This document shows, piece after piece, positions 19,900 through 28,335 of a stretch of 64,000 nucleotides of DNA; the first letter of the stretch is position 1; every line of letters begins with the position of its first letter. The position numbers and the translations under genes were made by a program. Under the pieces are notes generated by a model. The model made no database searches. It was not told where the DNA came from and was given only the letters and a program-made list of their open reading frames with translations. This DNA is from Paucilactobacillus suebicus DSM 5007 = KCTC 3549 (GTDB taxonomy: Bacteria; Bacillota; Bacilli; Lactobacillales; Lactobacillaceae): the NCBI RefSeq assembly GCF_001434475.1, contig NZ_AZGF01000004.1:1-64000 (forward strand), written 5' to 3'.

Positions 19900-20103
19900 A
19901 TGTATCTATGCGATGAGTCGAGAAGTCAGGCAATTCTTTGAATTGTTCCGCGCAAGCGGCTAGTGACATTTTGGCGTGGGACACATTTACCTACCGGATT
20001 ATGTAGGGTGTTCGGTTATCATACGTTGTGGAGCGTTCTTAACCTGAGATAATATCAATACACATAAAGACCCCGAGATCGAAAGATCTTGGGGCCTTTT
20101 TTT
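19900..20103 (+). ncRNA. Structured non-coding RNA candidate, 6S-like, with terminator
   Basis: No reading frame, GC-richer than its surroundings. A possible fold is one long interrupted rod: closing pairs ATGTAT/ATAC..AT and TCAGG (about 19927) with CCTGA (20043-20047). An open central region includes CCGC-GCAA-GCGG. The terminal arm pairs GACAC/GTGTT and CCTAC/GTAGG. A strong terminator follows: CCCCGAGATC-GAAA-GATCTTGGGG plus seven Ts. The closed stem, central bubble and terminal stem recall 6S RNA, but I could not confirm this from sequence motifs. Confidence 0.4.
20069..20103 (+). terminator. Intrinsic terminator of the ncRNA candidate
   Basis: Hairpin CCCCGAGATC / GATCTTGGGG with a GAAA tetraloop, then CC and a run of seven T. 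Confidence 0.85.
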
Positions 20104-20122
20104 AATTTATGGTGCCTTTGAT

Positions 20123-20250
20123 AAAACGTGTTCCAAACACGCTGAAGCTTAACTTATAAGGGCTGAATGAGAATCAATTGTCAAAAATCGACAATTAATC
20201 TTCATTCAGCCCTTATAAATCAGCTTCAACCCGTGTGTTTTTCACACTCT
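20123..20250 (-). repeat. Long hairpin element 6
   Basis: Minus orientation (AAAACGTGTTCC ... TTCACACTCT). Arms include GCTGAAGCT/AGCTTCA, TTATAAGGGCTGAATGA paired with TCATTCAGCCCTTATAA, and the apex CAATTGTC/GACAATT. It is the distal member of a tandem pair with element 7. Confidence 0.85.
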
Positions 20251-20254
20251 ATTT

Positions 20255-20383
20255 GAAACGTGTTCCAAACATACTGAAGCTTGAGGTATAAGAAAGAGTT
20301 GGAAATCAATTGTCAAAGCTCGACAATCAATCCCCAACTCTTCCTTATACCACAGCTTCAACCCGTATGTTTTCCACACTCTA
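20255..20383 (-). repeat. Long stop-codon hairpin element 7 (after the methyltransferase-like gene)
   Basis: Minus orientation. The TAG stop of the neighbouring gene (20381-20383) begins TAGAGTG. It has the same plan as element 6 (CTGAAGCTTGAGGTATAAG against CTTATACCACAGCTTCA; apex CAATTGTC/GACAATC). The stem differs in many positions that remain paired. Confidence 0.88.
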
Positions 20384-21235
20384 TTTTACAAAATAAACTC
20401 TCTCATCAATCAAATCAAAGGTTTTTAAATTGCGGTTTACTCTTTCAGCTTGTTCCTCATCTATGAACTTGGCATTACTCCAGAACTCTTTCGAATTCGT
20501 TGCACCATTCTTTTCACCAATCGTAATTAGTGTGATTTGAGGATATTTTTCTCTAATTAATTGCAACAATTGCCAATCGGTTGTTTGTTTGTCGGGTGCC
20601 CATGACATAACGACAAATGATACATATTGTCCATACTTATTCAGTGCCTCAATGGCATCCAGTGATTCAATTTCCGTGACAGGATGTTTACCTGTTTCGT
20701 TTTCCTTTGTCCATGCCTGACTGTCGGTGGTGTAAATAGTCTGATTTGAATTTAGATTTTTAAGTCCTTTAGATATGTATCCATTTCCTGCCATTACTTC
20801 TAGCACTGGCTTTTGATTAATGTAATCTGCGAGATCTTTGACAAATGGGGCACTTGTATATGACCACATACCATACGTTGTCTCAAGGTAATCCCGGTAT
20901 GACCGTAACAACTTGTCAAGTTTTGGTAATGCTTCATTAAATCGATTCCACAAATCGTCTCCAGCCTTATCTCCTGCGGGATACTGATCTGATATTTTCT
21001 TGAAAATAGTATCTTGAATATCATCAGGTAGCAGTAATTGTGGTAGTGGCTGTGGTAATAATCCATTCTTTAATAGTCGGTCACTTTCAATAACATTGTT
21101 GATGAGATATTTGACGGCAGGAATTCCATCAAATAATTCTGCATACTTCGTTAATTGTTGGATGTAACTGCTAGGCATTGATTTTTTGTGAGTTTTAATA
21201 ATTTTTTTTAATTTTTTTCGCTGCTTTGGATTCAT
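20381..21235 (-). CDS. SAM-dependent methyltransferase-like protein
   Basis: 284 residues. A helical, Lys-rich N-terminal half (1-140) is followed by a Rossmann-type segment: 'KPVLEVMAGNGYISKGL' (about 147-163) resembles SAM-binding motif I, and 'QTIYTTDSQAW' fits motif II with an acidic residue after strand 2. The usual catalytic motifs for DNA or protein methylation (NPPY, PPGT) are absent, so the target is unknown. It is third in an operon with the XRE regulator and hydrolase; gaps are 11 and 14 nt. Confidence 0.6.
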   Translation of the reverse strand: MNPKQRKKLKKIIKTHKKSMPSSYIQQLTKYAELFDGIPAVKYLINNVIESDRLLKNGLLPQPLPQLLLPDDIQDTIFKKISDQYPAGDKAGDDLWNRFNEALPKLDKLLRSYRDYLETTYGMWSYTSAPFVKDLADYINQKPVLEVMAGNGYISKGLKNLNSNQTIYTTDSQAWTKENETGKHPVTEIESLDAIEALNKYGQYVSFVVMSWAPDKQTTDWQLLQLIREKYPQITLITIGEKNGATNSKEFWSNAKFIDEEQAERVNRNLKTFDLIDERVYFVK

Positions 21236-21246
21236 GGCAACCTCGT

Positions 21247-21663
21247 TTAGTCGTTTAAGTTAAGATCAAGTTCTTCTTGCTTGCTATAGAACTTATCAGT
21301 ATCCTTGCGGTGAGTTCTACCGTATAAGTAGCCGTCGATTAATTGATAAATTTCATAACGATCTTCACTAGATAAAACACGATGATTGTACGTTAGTTCC
21401 TTACCCGATAAAAACAGCTTGCTGAGGTCATATTCATCTTTTTCAGTCTTGCCAGTCAAATAATCTAAGCTGACATCAAAGTATTCGGCTAGTTTCTTAG
21501 CCTCAATGTACGAGGGCGTCCTGATTCCACGCTCCCAATTGCCAATCTGAGATGGTGTATTAGCCTTTTCATCACCTGATAGGTTTTCATTCAGTGCTTC
21601 AGCTAGTTGTTTTAATGTAATATTTTCTCCTCGTCGGAGGGCTCTTAAACGTTCCGGAAACAT
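21247..21663 (-). CDS. XRE-family transcriptional regulator
   Basis: 138 residues. The helix-turn-helix occupies about 5-70: 'LRALRRGENITLKQLAEALNENL', 'TPSQIGNWERGIRTPSYIEAKKLAEYFDVSLDYLTGK'. A short C-terminal part (71-138) lacks a known ligand domain. It lies in the middle of a three-gene operon and may control it; target sites are not evident. Confidence 0.85.
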   Translation of the reverse strand: MFPERLRALRRGENITLKQLAEALNENLSGDEKANTPSQIGNWERGIRTPSYIEAKKLAEYFDVSLDYLTGKTEKDEYDLSKLFLSGKELTYNHRVLSSEDRYEIYQLIDGYLYGRTHRKDTDKFYSKQEELDLNLND

Positions 21664-21677
21664 CTCATCACATCCCT

Positions 21678-22595
21678 TTAACTCATTTTAACATTCTTAT
21701 CTAACCAACGATCAATAAATTCGTATACGTCGCCACGCTTTGTTTCATTTAAAATTTCATGCCGCATCTGATCAAATAAATGTAATGTAACATGTGAAAA
21801 ATGTGCATTAGTTAGTTGATTAAATAGTCTTTGCGGGCCACGACCAAATTTACCGACCGGATCATGTGCTCCGCTAGCAAATAGAATTGGCAAATTCTTA
21901 GGAATGCCGTTAAACCATGTACTAGTTGTGGCCATCTTGGTAAGTGAAAACAGCGTGTAAAAGCCGTTATAAGTAAATACAAAACCAGACCACGGGTCAT
22001 CTGTGTATTGTTTAAGGATTTTTTTGGAGTGCGTCAACCACGAATACTTAACATGTTTGTTAAATCTTTTAGAAAAGCTACCAAACGCTAGTTTATCGAA
22101 AAATGTCCCTGTTTTGTGTGGAACTGTGATATTTGATAACTTAACCAGTGGCCATACTGGTCCAAGTTCAGGGTGTGAAGCGGTTGTACCGGTTAGAATG
22201 CAACCATCTATTTGATCACCAATTTTTGGCAACAGGGCTTGTCCCATCATTGATCCCATACTGTGACCTAAAATAACATATGGTAGTTCTGGATACTGAT
22301 ATTTCATTTTATTTAGCAAAGTAACTTCATCAGTTAGCAGGTGCTCAACTGGGTGTGATAAACCAAAAAATCCAAGTTGTTTTGGAGAACTATGACCATG
22401 ACCAAGGTGATCATCGCCAACAACCAGCCAACCCTGTTTTACAAGGTGTTCTGCATATTCCTCATACCTGTTTATATGTTCAGCCATACCATGAATTATT
22501 TGAATAATTCCAATTGGGGCTTGTGTTGGGATCCATTTTTTGGCATAAATAGTGGTATGGTTATCACTAGATTGAAAGTGAAATTCGTTAGACAA
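21678..22595 (-). CDS. Alpha/beta hydrolase, lysophospholipase/monoglyceride lipase type
   Basis: 305 residues. The nucleophile elbow is 'VILGHSMGSMMGQ' (Ser about 113); 'IIHGMAEHINRYEEYAEHLVKQGWLVVGDDHLGHGHS' is the hallmark of the Hydrolase_4 family. The acid and His of the triad fit 'SGAHDPVGKFG' and 'MRHEILNE'. No signal peptide. The start is TTG at 22595, 8 nt after AAAGGAG. That ribosome site overlaps the start codon of the divergent hydrolase on the other strand. Confidence 0.85.
   Translation of the reverse strand: MSNEFHFQSSDNHTTIYAKKWIPTQAPIGIIQIIHGMAEHINRYEEYAEHLVKQGWLVVGDDHLGHGHSSPKQLGFFGLSHPVEHLLTDEVTLLNKMKYQYPELPYVILGHSMGSMMGQALLPKIGDQIDGCILTGTTASHPELGPVWPLVKLSNITVPHKTGTFFDKLAFGSFSKRFNKHVKYSWLTHSKKILKQYTDDPWSGFVFTYNGFYTLFSLTKMATTSTWFNGIPKNLPILFASGAHDPVGKFGRGPQRLFNQLTNAHFSHVTLHLFDQMRHEILNETKRGDVYEFIDRWLDKNVKMS
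22521..22549 (+). promoter_or_regulatory. Candidate promoter of the plus-strand hydrolase, inside the divergent gene
   Basis: TTGTGT (22521-22526), 17 nt, CATAAA (22544-22549). Because only 13 nt separate the two start codons, each promoter must lie within the coding region of the other gene; this is the best plus-strand candidate. Confidence 0.35.
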
Positions 22596-22608
22596 GGTAG
22601 GTGCTCCT

Positions 22609-23553
22609 TTGAAGAAAAAATATTGGTACTGGACGATTGCAATTTTAATTGTGGCACTGGGCGGTGGAATGCTAGGTGCTGGATTGTATTTTTATCACGT
22701 CGCCGTTGTGCCGGGACCGAAGAGTTTTTTGAGTAAGAAAACTCCTTTAAAAAAGACAGATCCATTATATCATCAAAAATTATGGTTTGAAAAAGTTCAT
22801 AAAACAAAATGGACGATGAAATCTGCGGGTGGCGATTATAAGTTAGTCGCTGACTATATTCCAGCCGCTAAAAAAAGTAATAAAACTGTGTTGATTGCCC
22901 ATGGATTTAACGGGAGCAAGGAAGATATGGGCGCCTATGCATACCTGTTTCATGAACTGGGGTATAACGTGGTTGCACGAGATGCCCGCGGGCAGGGACA
23001 AAGTCAGGGGGACTATATTGGTTACGGCTGGCCTGATCGTCTTGATGATAAGAAATGGATTAAAAAGATTATTGCTAAAAACCCAGATAGTAAAATTGTC
23101 ATGTTTGGTGTCAGCATGGGTGGTGCCACGACGATGATGGTGAGCGGTGAACACTTACCACACCAAGTTAAGGCGTTCATTGAGGATTGTGGTTATACCA
23201 ATGTTAAGACAGAAATTAACTATCAGGCGGAACAGTTGTATCATTTACCAACGATTATTCGTGTTCCACTGGTGGACATAGTCAGTCTGATAACGCGGGT
23301 TCGTGCAGGATACTTCTTTGGACAAGCCAGTTCTGTAAAACAGTTGGCTAAAAACAAACGGCCAATGTTATTTATTCATGGGACGAAAGATAAATTTGTG
23401 CCAACTAAGATGATTTACGCCAATTATCGTGCGACAAACGGACCTAAGGAAATGTGGTTGGTAAAAGGAGCGGGTCACGCCCGATCATACCAGACAAAAC
23501 CGAAAGCTTATGAGCAACATGTTAAAGCTTTCTTAGATAAATATGTGCATTAA
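22609..23553 (+). CDS. Membrane-anchored alpha/beta hydrolase
   Basis: 314 residues. An N-terminal Lys-rich start plus one hydrophobic helix (about 6-28) act as signal anchor, placing the hydrolase domain outside. The serine elbow is 'VMFGVSMGGATTM'; 'LIAHGFNGSKEDMGAYAYLFHELGYNVVARDARGQGQS' marks the core; Asp is in 'HGTKDKFVP' and His in 'GAGHARS'. Similar proteins are called YfhM/FrsA-like esterases; the substrate is unknown. TTG start with AAGGTAGG 7-8 nt upstream. A terminator follows directly. Confidence 0.85.
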   Translation: MKKKYWYWTIAILIVALGGGMLGAGLYFYHVAVVPGPKSFLSKKTPLKKTDPLYHQKLWFEKVHKTKWTMKSAGGDYKLVADYIPAAKKSNKTVLIAHGFNGSKEDMGAYAYLFHELGYNVVARDARGQGQSQGDYIGYGWPDRLDDKKWIKKIIAKNPDSKIVMFGVSMGGATTMMVSGEHLPHQVKAFIEDCGYTNVKTEINYQAEQLYHLPTIIRVPLVDIVSLITRVRAGYFFGQASSVKQLAKNKRPMLFIHGTKDKFVPTKMIYANYRATNGPKEMWLVKGAGHARSYQTKPKAYEQHVKAFLDKYVH

Positions 23554-23562
23554 TTTTTGTGG

Positions 23563-23598
23563 AGTGTAATTTCCGATTATGGAATTACACTTTTTTTG
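23563..23598 (+). terminator. Intrinsic terminator after the hydrolase
   Basis: AGTGTAATTTCC / GGAATTACACT hairpin with one bulge and a six-base loop, followed by seven T. Confidence 0.85.
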
Positions 23599-23618
23599 TT
23601 CAAATCTATAAATAACGT

Positions 23619-23656
23619 AACTTAGAACCATTCTAAACCTAAGTTAGAATGGTTCT
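23619..23656 (+). repeat. Perfect inverted repeat with alternative pairing
   Basis: AGAACCATTCTAA (23624-23636) and TTAGAATGGTTCT (23644-23656) are perfect 13-bp complements. AACTTAG (23619-23625) and CTAAGTT (23639-23645) form a competing 7-bp hairpin. There is no T-run, so it is not a typical terminator; it could be an operator or a small structured leader. The rest of 23657-23877 shows no feature. Confidence 0.45.
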
Positions 23657-23877
23657 CGAATTGATTTTGTTACAGTTTTGTAATATTAATTGACAATCTT
23701 CATTGACGTGATTTCAGGGGTGTTAAAAGCTAAGAAACTTTTAGTTATTATGGATGACTTCAACCACTGGTATATCTGATTTAAGTGAGGTAATGGTTGG
23801 TATTAGTTAGTGGAGATTACAGTAATCAAATGATTAAAAAATCAGGCAATAAAAAGGGTGGATGCAATCAGTTAATC

Positions 23878-23906
23878 TTGACTTTTATTAGAAATTACAG
23901 AATAAT
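23878..23906 (+). promoter_or_regulatory. Promoter of the iron-type ABC operon
   Basis: TTGACT (23878-23883), 17 nt, AATAAT (23901-23906), 33 nt before the first start. The sequence is AT-rich, but I found no convincing Fur box. Confidence 0.55.
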
Positions 23907-23939
23907 TCACACTAATTTATAATGTTAGGGGATGAATTT

Positions 23940-24449
23940 ATGCAATGGGGATTTATTAATGGCAGTCCAAATGCGCAGGGCCATACATATCAATTAGCAC
24001 AATATTTGTTAGACGGACAATCAAAGGTGGACTGGAACTTAGTGAATTACCAGATTGCTCAGCTAGGCCAGCAACGACATGCTAAAACCGATGAATTTAT
24101 GGATGTGGTTAGTGAAGTATCACATGCAGATGCTCTGCTAATTGGTACGCCAATTTACTGGTCGGACATGACTGGGTTGCTAAAAACATTTTTGGATCGT
24201 TGCACGATGGTTGCCCGTCAATTTGATTTTACCGATATTCCAGTGTATTTGCTTGTCAACGGGACACAGACTCCGGACCAAACCGCACAAGGAATCGCAC
24301 CAGCCGTGTCTCAACTATGTGAGTTTCTAAAGATGGACTACCAGGATACGATTTACGTTGATACAAGTAAAGTGGTTCAACCGTCGGACTATACCTCAGC
24401 GTTACATAAGCAACAAGAACAACTACATACATTCGTTAATGTGAGGTAA
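23940..24449 (+). CDS. NAD(P)H-dependent flavin reductase (flavodoxin-like)
   Basis: 169 residues. 'GFINGSPNAQGHTYQLAQYL' (FMN phosphate loop) and 'LLIGTPIYWSDMTGLLKTFLDR' are the NADPH-dependent FMN reductase/flavodoxin-2 signature. ATG 23940 is used because AGGGGATG precedes it; an in-frame ATG at 23922 has no such site. It is the first gene of the FecCD-type transporter operon (1-nt overlap with the ATPase). A role in reducing imported Fe3+ or its chelator is therefore likely but inferred. Confidence 0.8.
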   Translation: MQWGFINGSPNAQGHTYQLAQYLLDGQSKVDWNLVNYQIAQLGQQRHAKTDEFMDVVSEVSHADALLIGTPIYWSDMTGLLKTFLDRCTMVARQFDFTDIPVYLLVNGTQTPDQTAQGIAPAVSQLCEFLKMDYQDTIYVDTSKVVQPSDYTSALHKQQEQLHTFVNVR

Positions 24450-25246
24450 TGGCGATGGACGCAATATTTGGTGATCAAATTACTGTTGGTTATGGGAAAC
24501 GAAATGTTCTCACCAATCAATCAGTTCATATTCATAGTGGACAAATTACAGGATTAATTGGCCCCAATGGCAGTGGTAAATCAACAATTTTAAAATCAAT
24601 CAGTGGTATCAAACCAATTGAACACGGTAGAATTTCCGTGGAGGGCCAAGACATTGATGTACTGAATCCTAAACAACGAGCTAAACAAATTGCTTATCTG
24701 GAGCAGGCACCTACTGTTCCTGGCGATTTAACCGTTAAAAGTATGGTTAAGCTTGGGCGGTACGCATATTGTCACGGCTTATTTGGTAAGGACGAACATG
24801 GTGAAACACAGATTAAAAAGGCAATGGTAGAAGCACAAGTTGCTGAATTAGCTAATCGACGTATTGATGCTTTGTCAGGTGGTCAACGTCAGCGTGCTTT
24901 TATTGCAATGACATTGGCTCATAATAGCCCGGTAATCATGCTTGATGAGCCAACTACTTATTTAGATTTAACTCATCAACTAGATGTGCTTAATCTACTT
25001 AAGCATCTCAACCATACACAAGATAAAACGGTTGTACTAGTCTTGCATGATCTTAACCAAGCTGCCCAATACTGTGATCAACTAATTTGTATTAACGAGG
25101 GCCAAGTCGTTAAAACTGGGACACCGAAGGAAGTACTGACAGAAGAATTATTAGCGGATATTTTCCAGGTTAAAGCGAAAATTACATTTCAAAGCTCATG
25201 CCAGTATCCACAGCTAATGGACTATGAAACGCTGGTGAATCAATGA
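24449..25246 (+). CDS. Iron-siderophore type ABC transporter, ATP-binding protein
   Basis: 265 residues, FecE/FhuC family. Walker A 'LIGPNGSGKSTI', Q-loop 'AYLEQAP', signature 'ALSGGQRQRAFIAMTLA', Walker B 'VIMLDEPTTYLDL', switch His in 'VVLVLHDLNQAAQYCD'. The coupled permeases and lipoprotein downstream complete a class II importer. ATG 24449 overlaps the flavin reductase stop; ATG 24455 is an alternative. Confidence 0.93.
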   Translation: MAMDAIFGDQITVGYGKRNVLTNQSVHIHSGQITGLIGPNGSGKSTILKSISGIKPIEHGRISVEGQDIDVLNPKQRAKQIAYLEQAPTVPGDLTVKSMVKLGRYAYCHGLFGKDEHGETQIKKAMVEAQVAELANRRIDALSGGQRQRAFIAMTLAHNSPVIMLDEPTTYLDLTHQLDVLNLLKHLNHTQDKTVVLVLHDLNQAAQYCDQLICINEGQVVKTGTPKEVLTEELLADIFQVKAKITFQSSCQYPQLMDYETLVNQ

Positions 25247-26226
25247 AAACAAAAAAATTAACGTGGATTAACGGAGTACTCCTATTAATTTTGATTCTAG
25301 CTTTTGTGGCTAATTTGTGTGGCGGAGTTCAATGGTACGGCTTAAATCAGCTTTGGGCAGATCCAAATTTAATGGCAACCAAGATTATGTGGACGATCAG
25401 GTTACCACGTAGCTTGTCAGTTGTACTGGTTGGTGCCCTGTTAGCATTTAGTGGGCAGCTAATGCAGGCACTGTCGAAGAATCCGATTGCTGATCCATCT
25501 ATTTTAGGTGTCAATGCAGGTGCAATGTTGGCGCTGATGATTGGGTCGTTGTTTGGTATCAGTCTGTCTGTTTTTAATACAATGTGGTTAAGTATTTGCG
25601 GTGCATTAATAACCTTTTTAATTGTGCTTGGTCTGTCAATGACTAAACAGGGTATTGATCCCCTTAGGTTTATACTAGGCGGCACGGTTTTTGCTAGTTT
25701 TATTAGTTGTATTGCCTATGCTGTAAGCTTGTTAACCAATAGTTCAGTTCAATTTCGCAATTTGTTGGTTGGTGGTTTTAGTGGCGCCACGTATTCTCAA
25801 GTTGAGTTATTGACAGTGGGGATTATCGTAGTAATCGTTCTGGTCGTAGTGTTACGTAAAAGCTTGACGTTATTAGTGTTAGATGATGCTACGGCCAGTT
25901 CCTTAGGAGCTAAACCGGGTGTCACTAGGATCATTGCATCTCTGATGGTCGTGATTTGTGCAGGTATTAGCGTTGCGGTTGCCGGTAATATAGGCTTTGT
26001 TGGCCTAGGGATTCCTCAAGTGATTAATTATCTGCATCCAGATGCATTAGAAAGAAACGTTGTTCCAACTATGCTTGCAGGCGGGATCTTTATGCTGGTT
26101 GTTGACCTAATTGCAAAAACGTTGGCGGCACCAACTGAATTACCACTATCAGCATTAAGTGCAATATTTGGTGGTGCGTTCTTGTTCATCATTGTTGCGA
26201 AAGGGTCAAGGGTGACCCAAATATGA
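25243..26226 (+). CDS. FecCD-family permease (first)
   Basis: 327 residues with about nine or ten hydrophobic helices. 'IRLPRSLSVVLVGALLAFSGQLMQALSKNPIADPSILGVNAGAML' is the invariant FecCD start, and 'GNIGFVGLGIPQVINYL' the coupling-helix region contacting the ATPase. It overlaps its neighbours by 4 nt on both sides (ATGA). It pairs with the following permease as a heterodimer. Confidence 0.92.
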   Translation: MKTKKLTWINGVLLLILILAFVANLCGGVQWYGLNQLWADPNLMATKIMWTIRLPRSLSVVLVGALLAFSGQLMQALSKNPIADPSILGVNAGAMLALMIGSLFGISLSVFNTMWLSICGALITFLIVLGLSMTKQGIDPLRFILGGTVFASFISCIAYAVSLLTNSSVQFRNLLVGGFSGATYSQVELLTVGIIVVIVLVVVLRKSLTLLVLDDATASSLGAKPGVTRIIASLMVVICAGISVAVAGNIGFVGLGIPQVINYLHPDALERNVVPTMLAGGIFMLVVDLIAKTLAAPTELPLSALSAIFGGAFLFIIVAKGSRVTQI

Positions 26227-27212
26227 GTATGAAAAGAATATTTGGTAGTTATACAATGGCAATTTTGCTATTAATCGTACTGAGTCTGGCATTATTAGCA
26301 ATTGGTGACATTCATCTGTCGTTGTTAACCACCATTAAAACACTGTTTGGTGATTCATCAGATCGAATCGCCAACATCGTTATTTGGGATATGCGAATGC
26401 CGTACATTGTGGCAGCATTAACTACCGGTAGTTGTTTAGCAATTAGTGGGCTGATTTTACAATCATTGACCTATAATCCATTGGTCGACTCAAGTATTCT
26501 AGGTGTTAATGCTGGAGCAAGCTTGGGAGCAGTCGTGTTAATTGGGCTGGCAGGAATTATTAAAGCAATTAATGTCGATACATATTTACCAGTGGCTGCA
26601 GTGTTTGGAGCGTTAATTAGTTTATTAATTGTTGGTATCATGAATCGGGAAGGTTCCAAAATGCAGATATTGCTAGGTGGTGTTGCTCTGACGGCGCTAT
26701 TAAATGGAATTATTCTGATGGTGGAATTGAGCCTCAATAAGTTCGACTTTGATAAAGTACTAGTGTGGTTAAGTGGTAGCTTTTGGAATTTGGATCCCGG
26801 CTTTTTGACTGGGTATGCAATTGCAGCGGTGATTTTAATTGCTATTACGAGTGGGTTTAGTCGTGAACTGGGTGTTCTTATGTTAGGAGACCTCACGGCG
26901 TTAAGCCTGGGAGTAAATGTAAAATTTGTGAAACGGATGCTCATGCTGATGGCAATTGGTATGGCAGCGGTGGCGGTATCTGTGGGCGGTGCAATTAGTC
27001 TGGTTGGTCTGATGGCACCAAATATCGCCCGAAAAATGTGTGGCAGCAAAATTCAGGTATTATTACCTGTCACATGTTTAATCGGTTGTGTAATTATGTT
27101 GTTATCAACATTGGTTGCCAATAATTTATTTTTACCGTCTGTATTACCAGTTGGACTGGTAGTGGCAGTTATTACGATGCCATACTTCTTGTATCAATTG
27201 TTTAGATACTAA
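26223..27212 (+). CDS. FecCD-family permease (second)
   Basis: 329 residues, same fold as the preceding permease. 'MRMPYIVAALTTGSCLAISGLILQSLTYNPLVDSSILGVNAGASLGAV' and 'GGAISLVGLMAPNIARKM' are the conserved regions. Start overlaps the upstream stop (ATGA). A 62-nt gap precedes the binding protein. Confidence 0.92.
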   Translation: MSMKRIFGSYTMAILLLIVLSLALLAIGDIHLSLLTTIKTLFGDSSDRIANIVIWDMRMPYIVAALTTGSCLAISGLILQSLTYNPLVDSSILGVNAGASLGAVVLIGLAGIIKAINVDTYLPVAAVFGALISLLIVGIMNREGSKMQILLGGVALTALLNGIILMVELSLNKFDFDKVLVWLSGSFWNLDPGFLTGYAIAAVILIAITSGFSRELGVLMLGDLTALSLGVNVKFVKRMLMLMAIGMAAVAVSVGGAISLVGLMAPNIARKMCGSKIQVLLPVTCLIGCVIMLLSTLVANNLFLPSVLPVGLVVAVITMPYFLYQLFRY

Positions 27213-27274
27213 GTGCTGAGTAGTGCAGAGAAATATGTTAGTTAAAAAATAAGAGTAGAGAGGGATTGATTAAA

Positions 27275-28213
27275 ATGAAAAAATGGAAAGTTGTAACAGT
27301 ACTTGCGATGGCAACGCTATTATTTGCGGGATGTGGTAAATCAACGGCAAAATCAAGTAGTGCTGATAAAACAAGGACAATCAAAACTGCAGATGGCAAA
27401 GTGAAGGTACCAGTTCATCCAAAACGAGTTGTTTCAACGGTGTATACAGGTGAAATTCTGTCATTGGGTGCTCATGTTAGTGGATCGACCAGCATGGATT
27501 TGTCTAATCCTTACTTGAGCAAAAAGACAGTAAAGGGTATCAAAAACTTGGGTAACAGTCTAAGCAGTGAGGCTGTACTAAAACAAAAGCCTGATCTGAT
27601 TATTACTGATAATGAATCGGACGTTAAAAAACTGAAGAAAATTGCACCGGTTGTCTATATTCCATATGGTTCAACTGGCAACGTTTACCAAACATTAAAG
27701 AAATTTGGTAACATTCTTAATCGTCAAAAGCAGGCAACAAAGGTTGCTAATGAATTGAAGAACACAGCTAAGACTGAAACGACAAAACTAAAGGCGGCTG
27801 GTATTGACCCAGCCAAAACAACGGTTGGCATGTACGAAATGCAAGACAATAAGTTGTATGTCGATGGTAGCAGTTGGGGTCGTGGTGGCGAGGCACTTAT
27901 CACAGCCTTGAAGTTCAAGTTGCCAAGCTCAATTCAAAAGATTCAAAACGGTGCAGGGTATAAGCAAATTTCAACAGAGTCGCTAGACAAGTACTCAGCA
28001 GATTGGGTGTTCTTTACGAGCTACAGTTCAACATCAAAGGGTAACGACCAAGCTGTATCTGATTTGAAGAGTAATCCGGTTTGGGAAAACCTAAAGGCAG
28101 TTAAGGACGGCCACGTAATTGAGTTGCCATTCAATAAAATGTATTATTACGATCCAGCAGCGGTAAAGGGACAGATGAAGCTGGTGACGAATGCAATGAT
28201 TAAAGCCAACTAG
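27275..28213 (+). CDS. Iron-siderophore type substrate-binding lipoprotein
   Basis: 312 residues. A Lys-rich start and hydrophobic stretch end in the lipobox 'LLFAGC' (Cys about 20), so the protein is lipid-anchored outside the membrane. 'VPVHPKRVVSTVYTGEILSLGAHVSGS' and 'LKQKPDLIITDN' are typical of the FecB/FhuD/FatB periplasmic-binding fold. Ferric siderophore, haem or cobalamin are possible ligands; the adjacent flavin reductase favours iron. TAG stop merges with hairpin element 8. Confidence 0.9.
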   Translation: MKKWKVVTVLAMATLLFAGCGKSTAKSSSADKTRTIKTADGKVKVPVHPKRVVSTVYTGEILSLGAHVSGSTSMDLSNPYLSKKTVKGIKNLGNSLSSEAVLKQKPDLIITDNESDVKKLKKIAPVVYIPYGSTGNVYQTLKKFGNILNRQKQATKVANELKNTAKTETTKLKAAGIDPAKTTVGMYEMQDNKLYVDGSSWGRGGEALITALKFKLPSSIQKIQNGAGYKQISTESLDKYSADWVFFTSYSSTSKGNDQAVSDLKSNPVWENLKAVKDGHVIELPFNKMYYYDPAAVKGQMKLVTNAMIKAN

Positions 28214-28335
28214 ATTGTAAAAACACGCGTTAAGATGCTGGTGATATAACGAAGCCCCACACTAATCGATGAACTTACGATTGGTGTGGGGCTTCGTTAT
28301 ATCATGAGCATCTGCTTGTTTTTACACGTTTTGGC
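28211..28335 (+). repeat. Long stop-codon hairpin element 8 (after the binding lipoprotein)
   Basis: Starts at the stop codon (TAGATTG). Outer arm GTAAAAACA paired with TGTTTTTAC, then AGATGCT/AGCATCT and GATATAACGAAGCCCCAC with its complement. Apex AATCG-ATGAACTTA-CGATT. Tail CACGTTTTGGCAA. Its right half is the parent of the adjoining tandem array. Confidence 0.88.

Noticed and set aside
22377-22736. Plus-strand frame of 119 codons over the divergent hydrolase starts
   Set aside because: Shadow of the two real hydrolase genes, without a ribosome site and poor composition.
23878-23940. Fur box at the iron-type operon promoter
   Set aside because: AT-rich sequence only; no convincing 19-bp Fur-type inverted repeat could be read.
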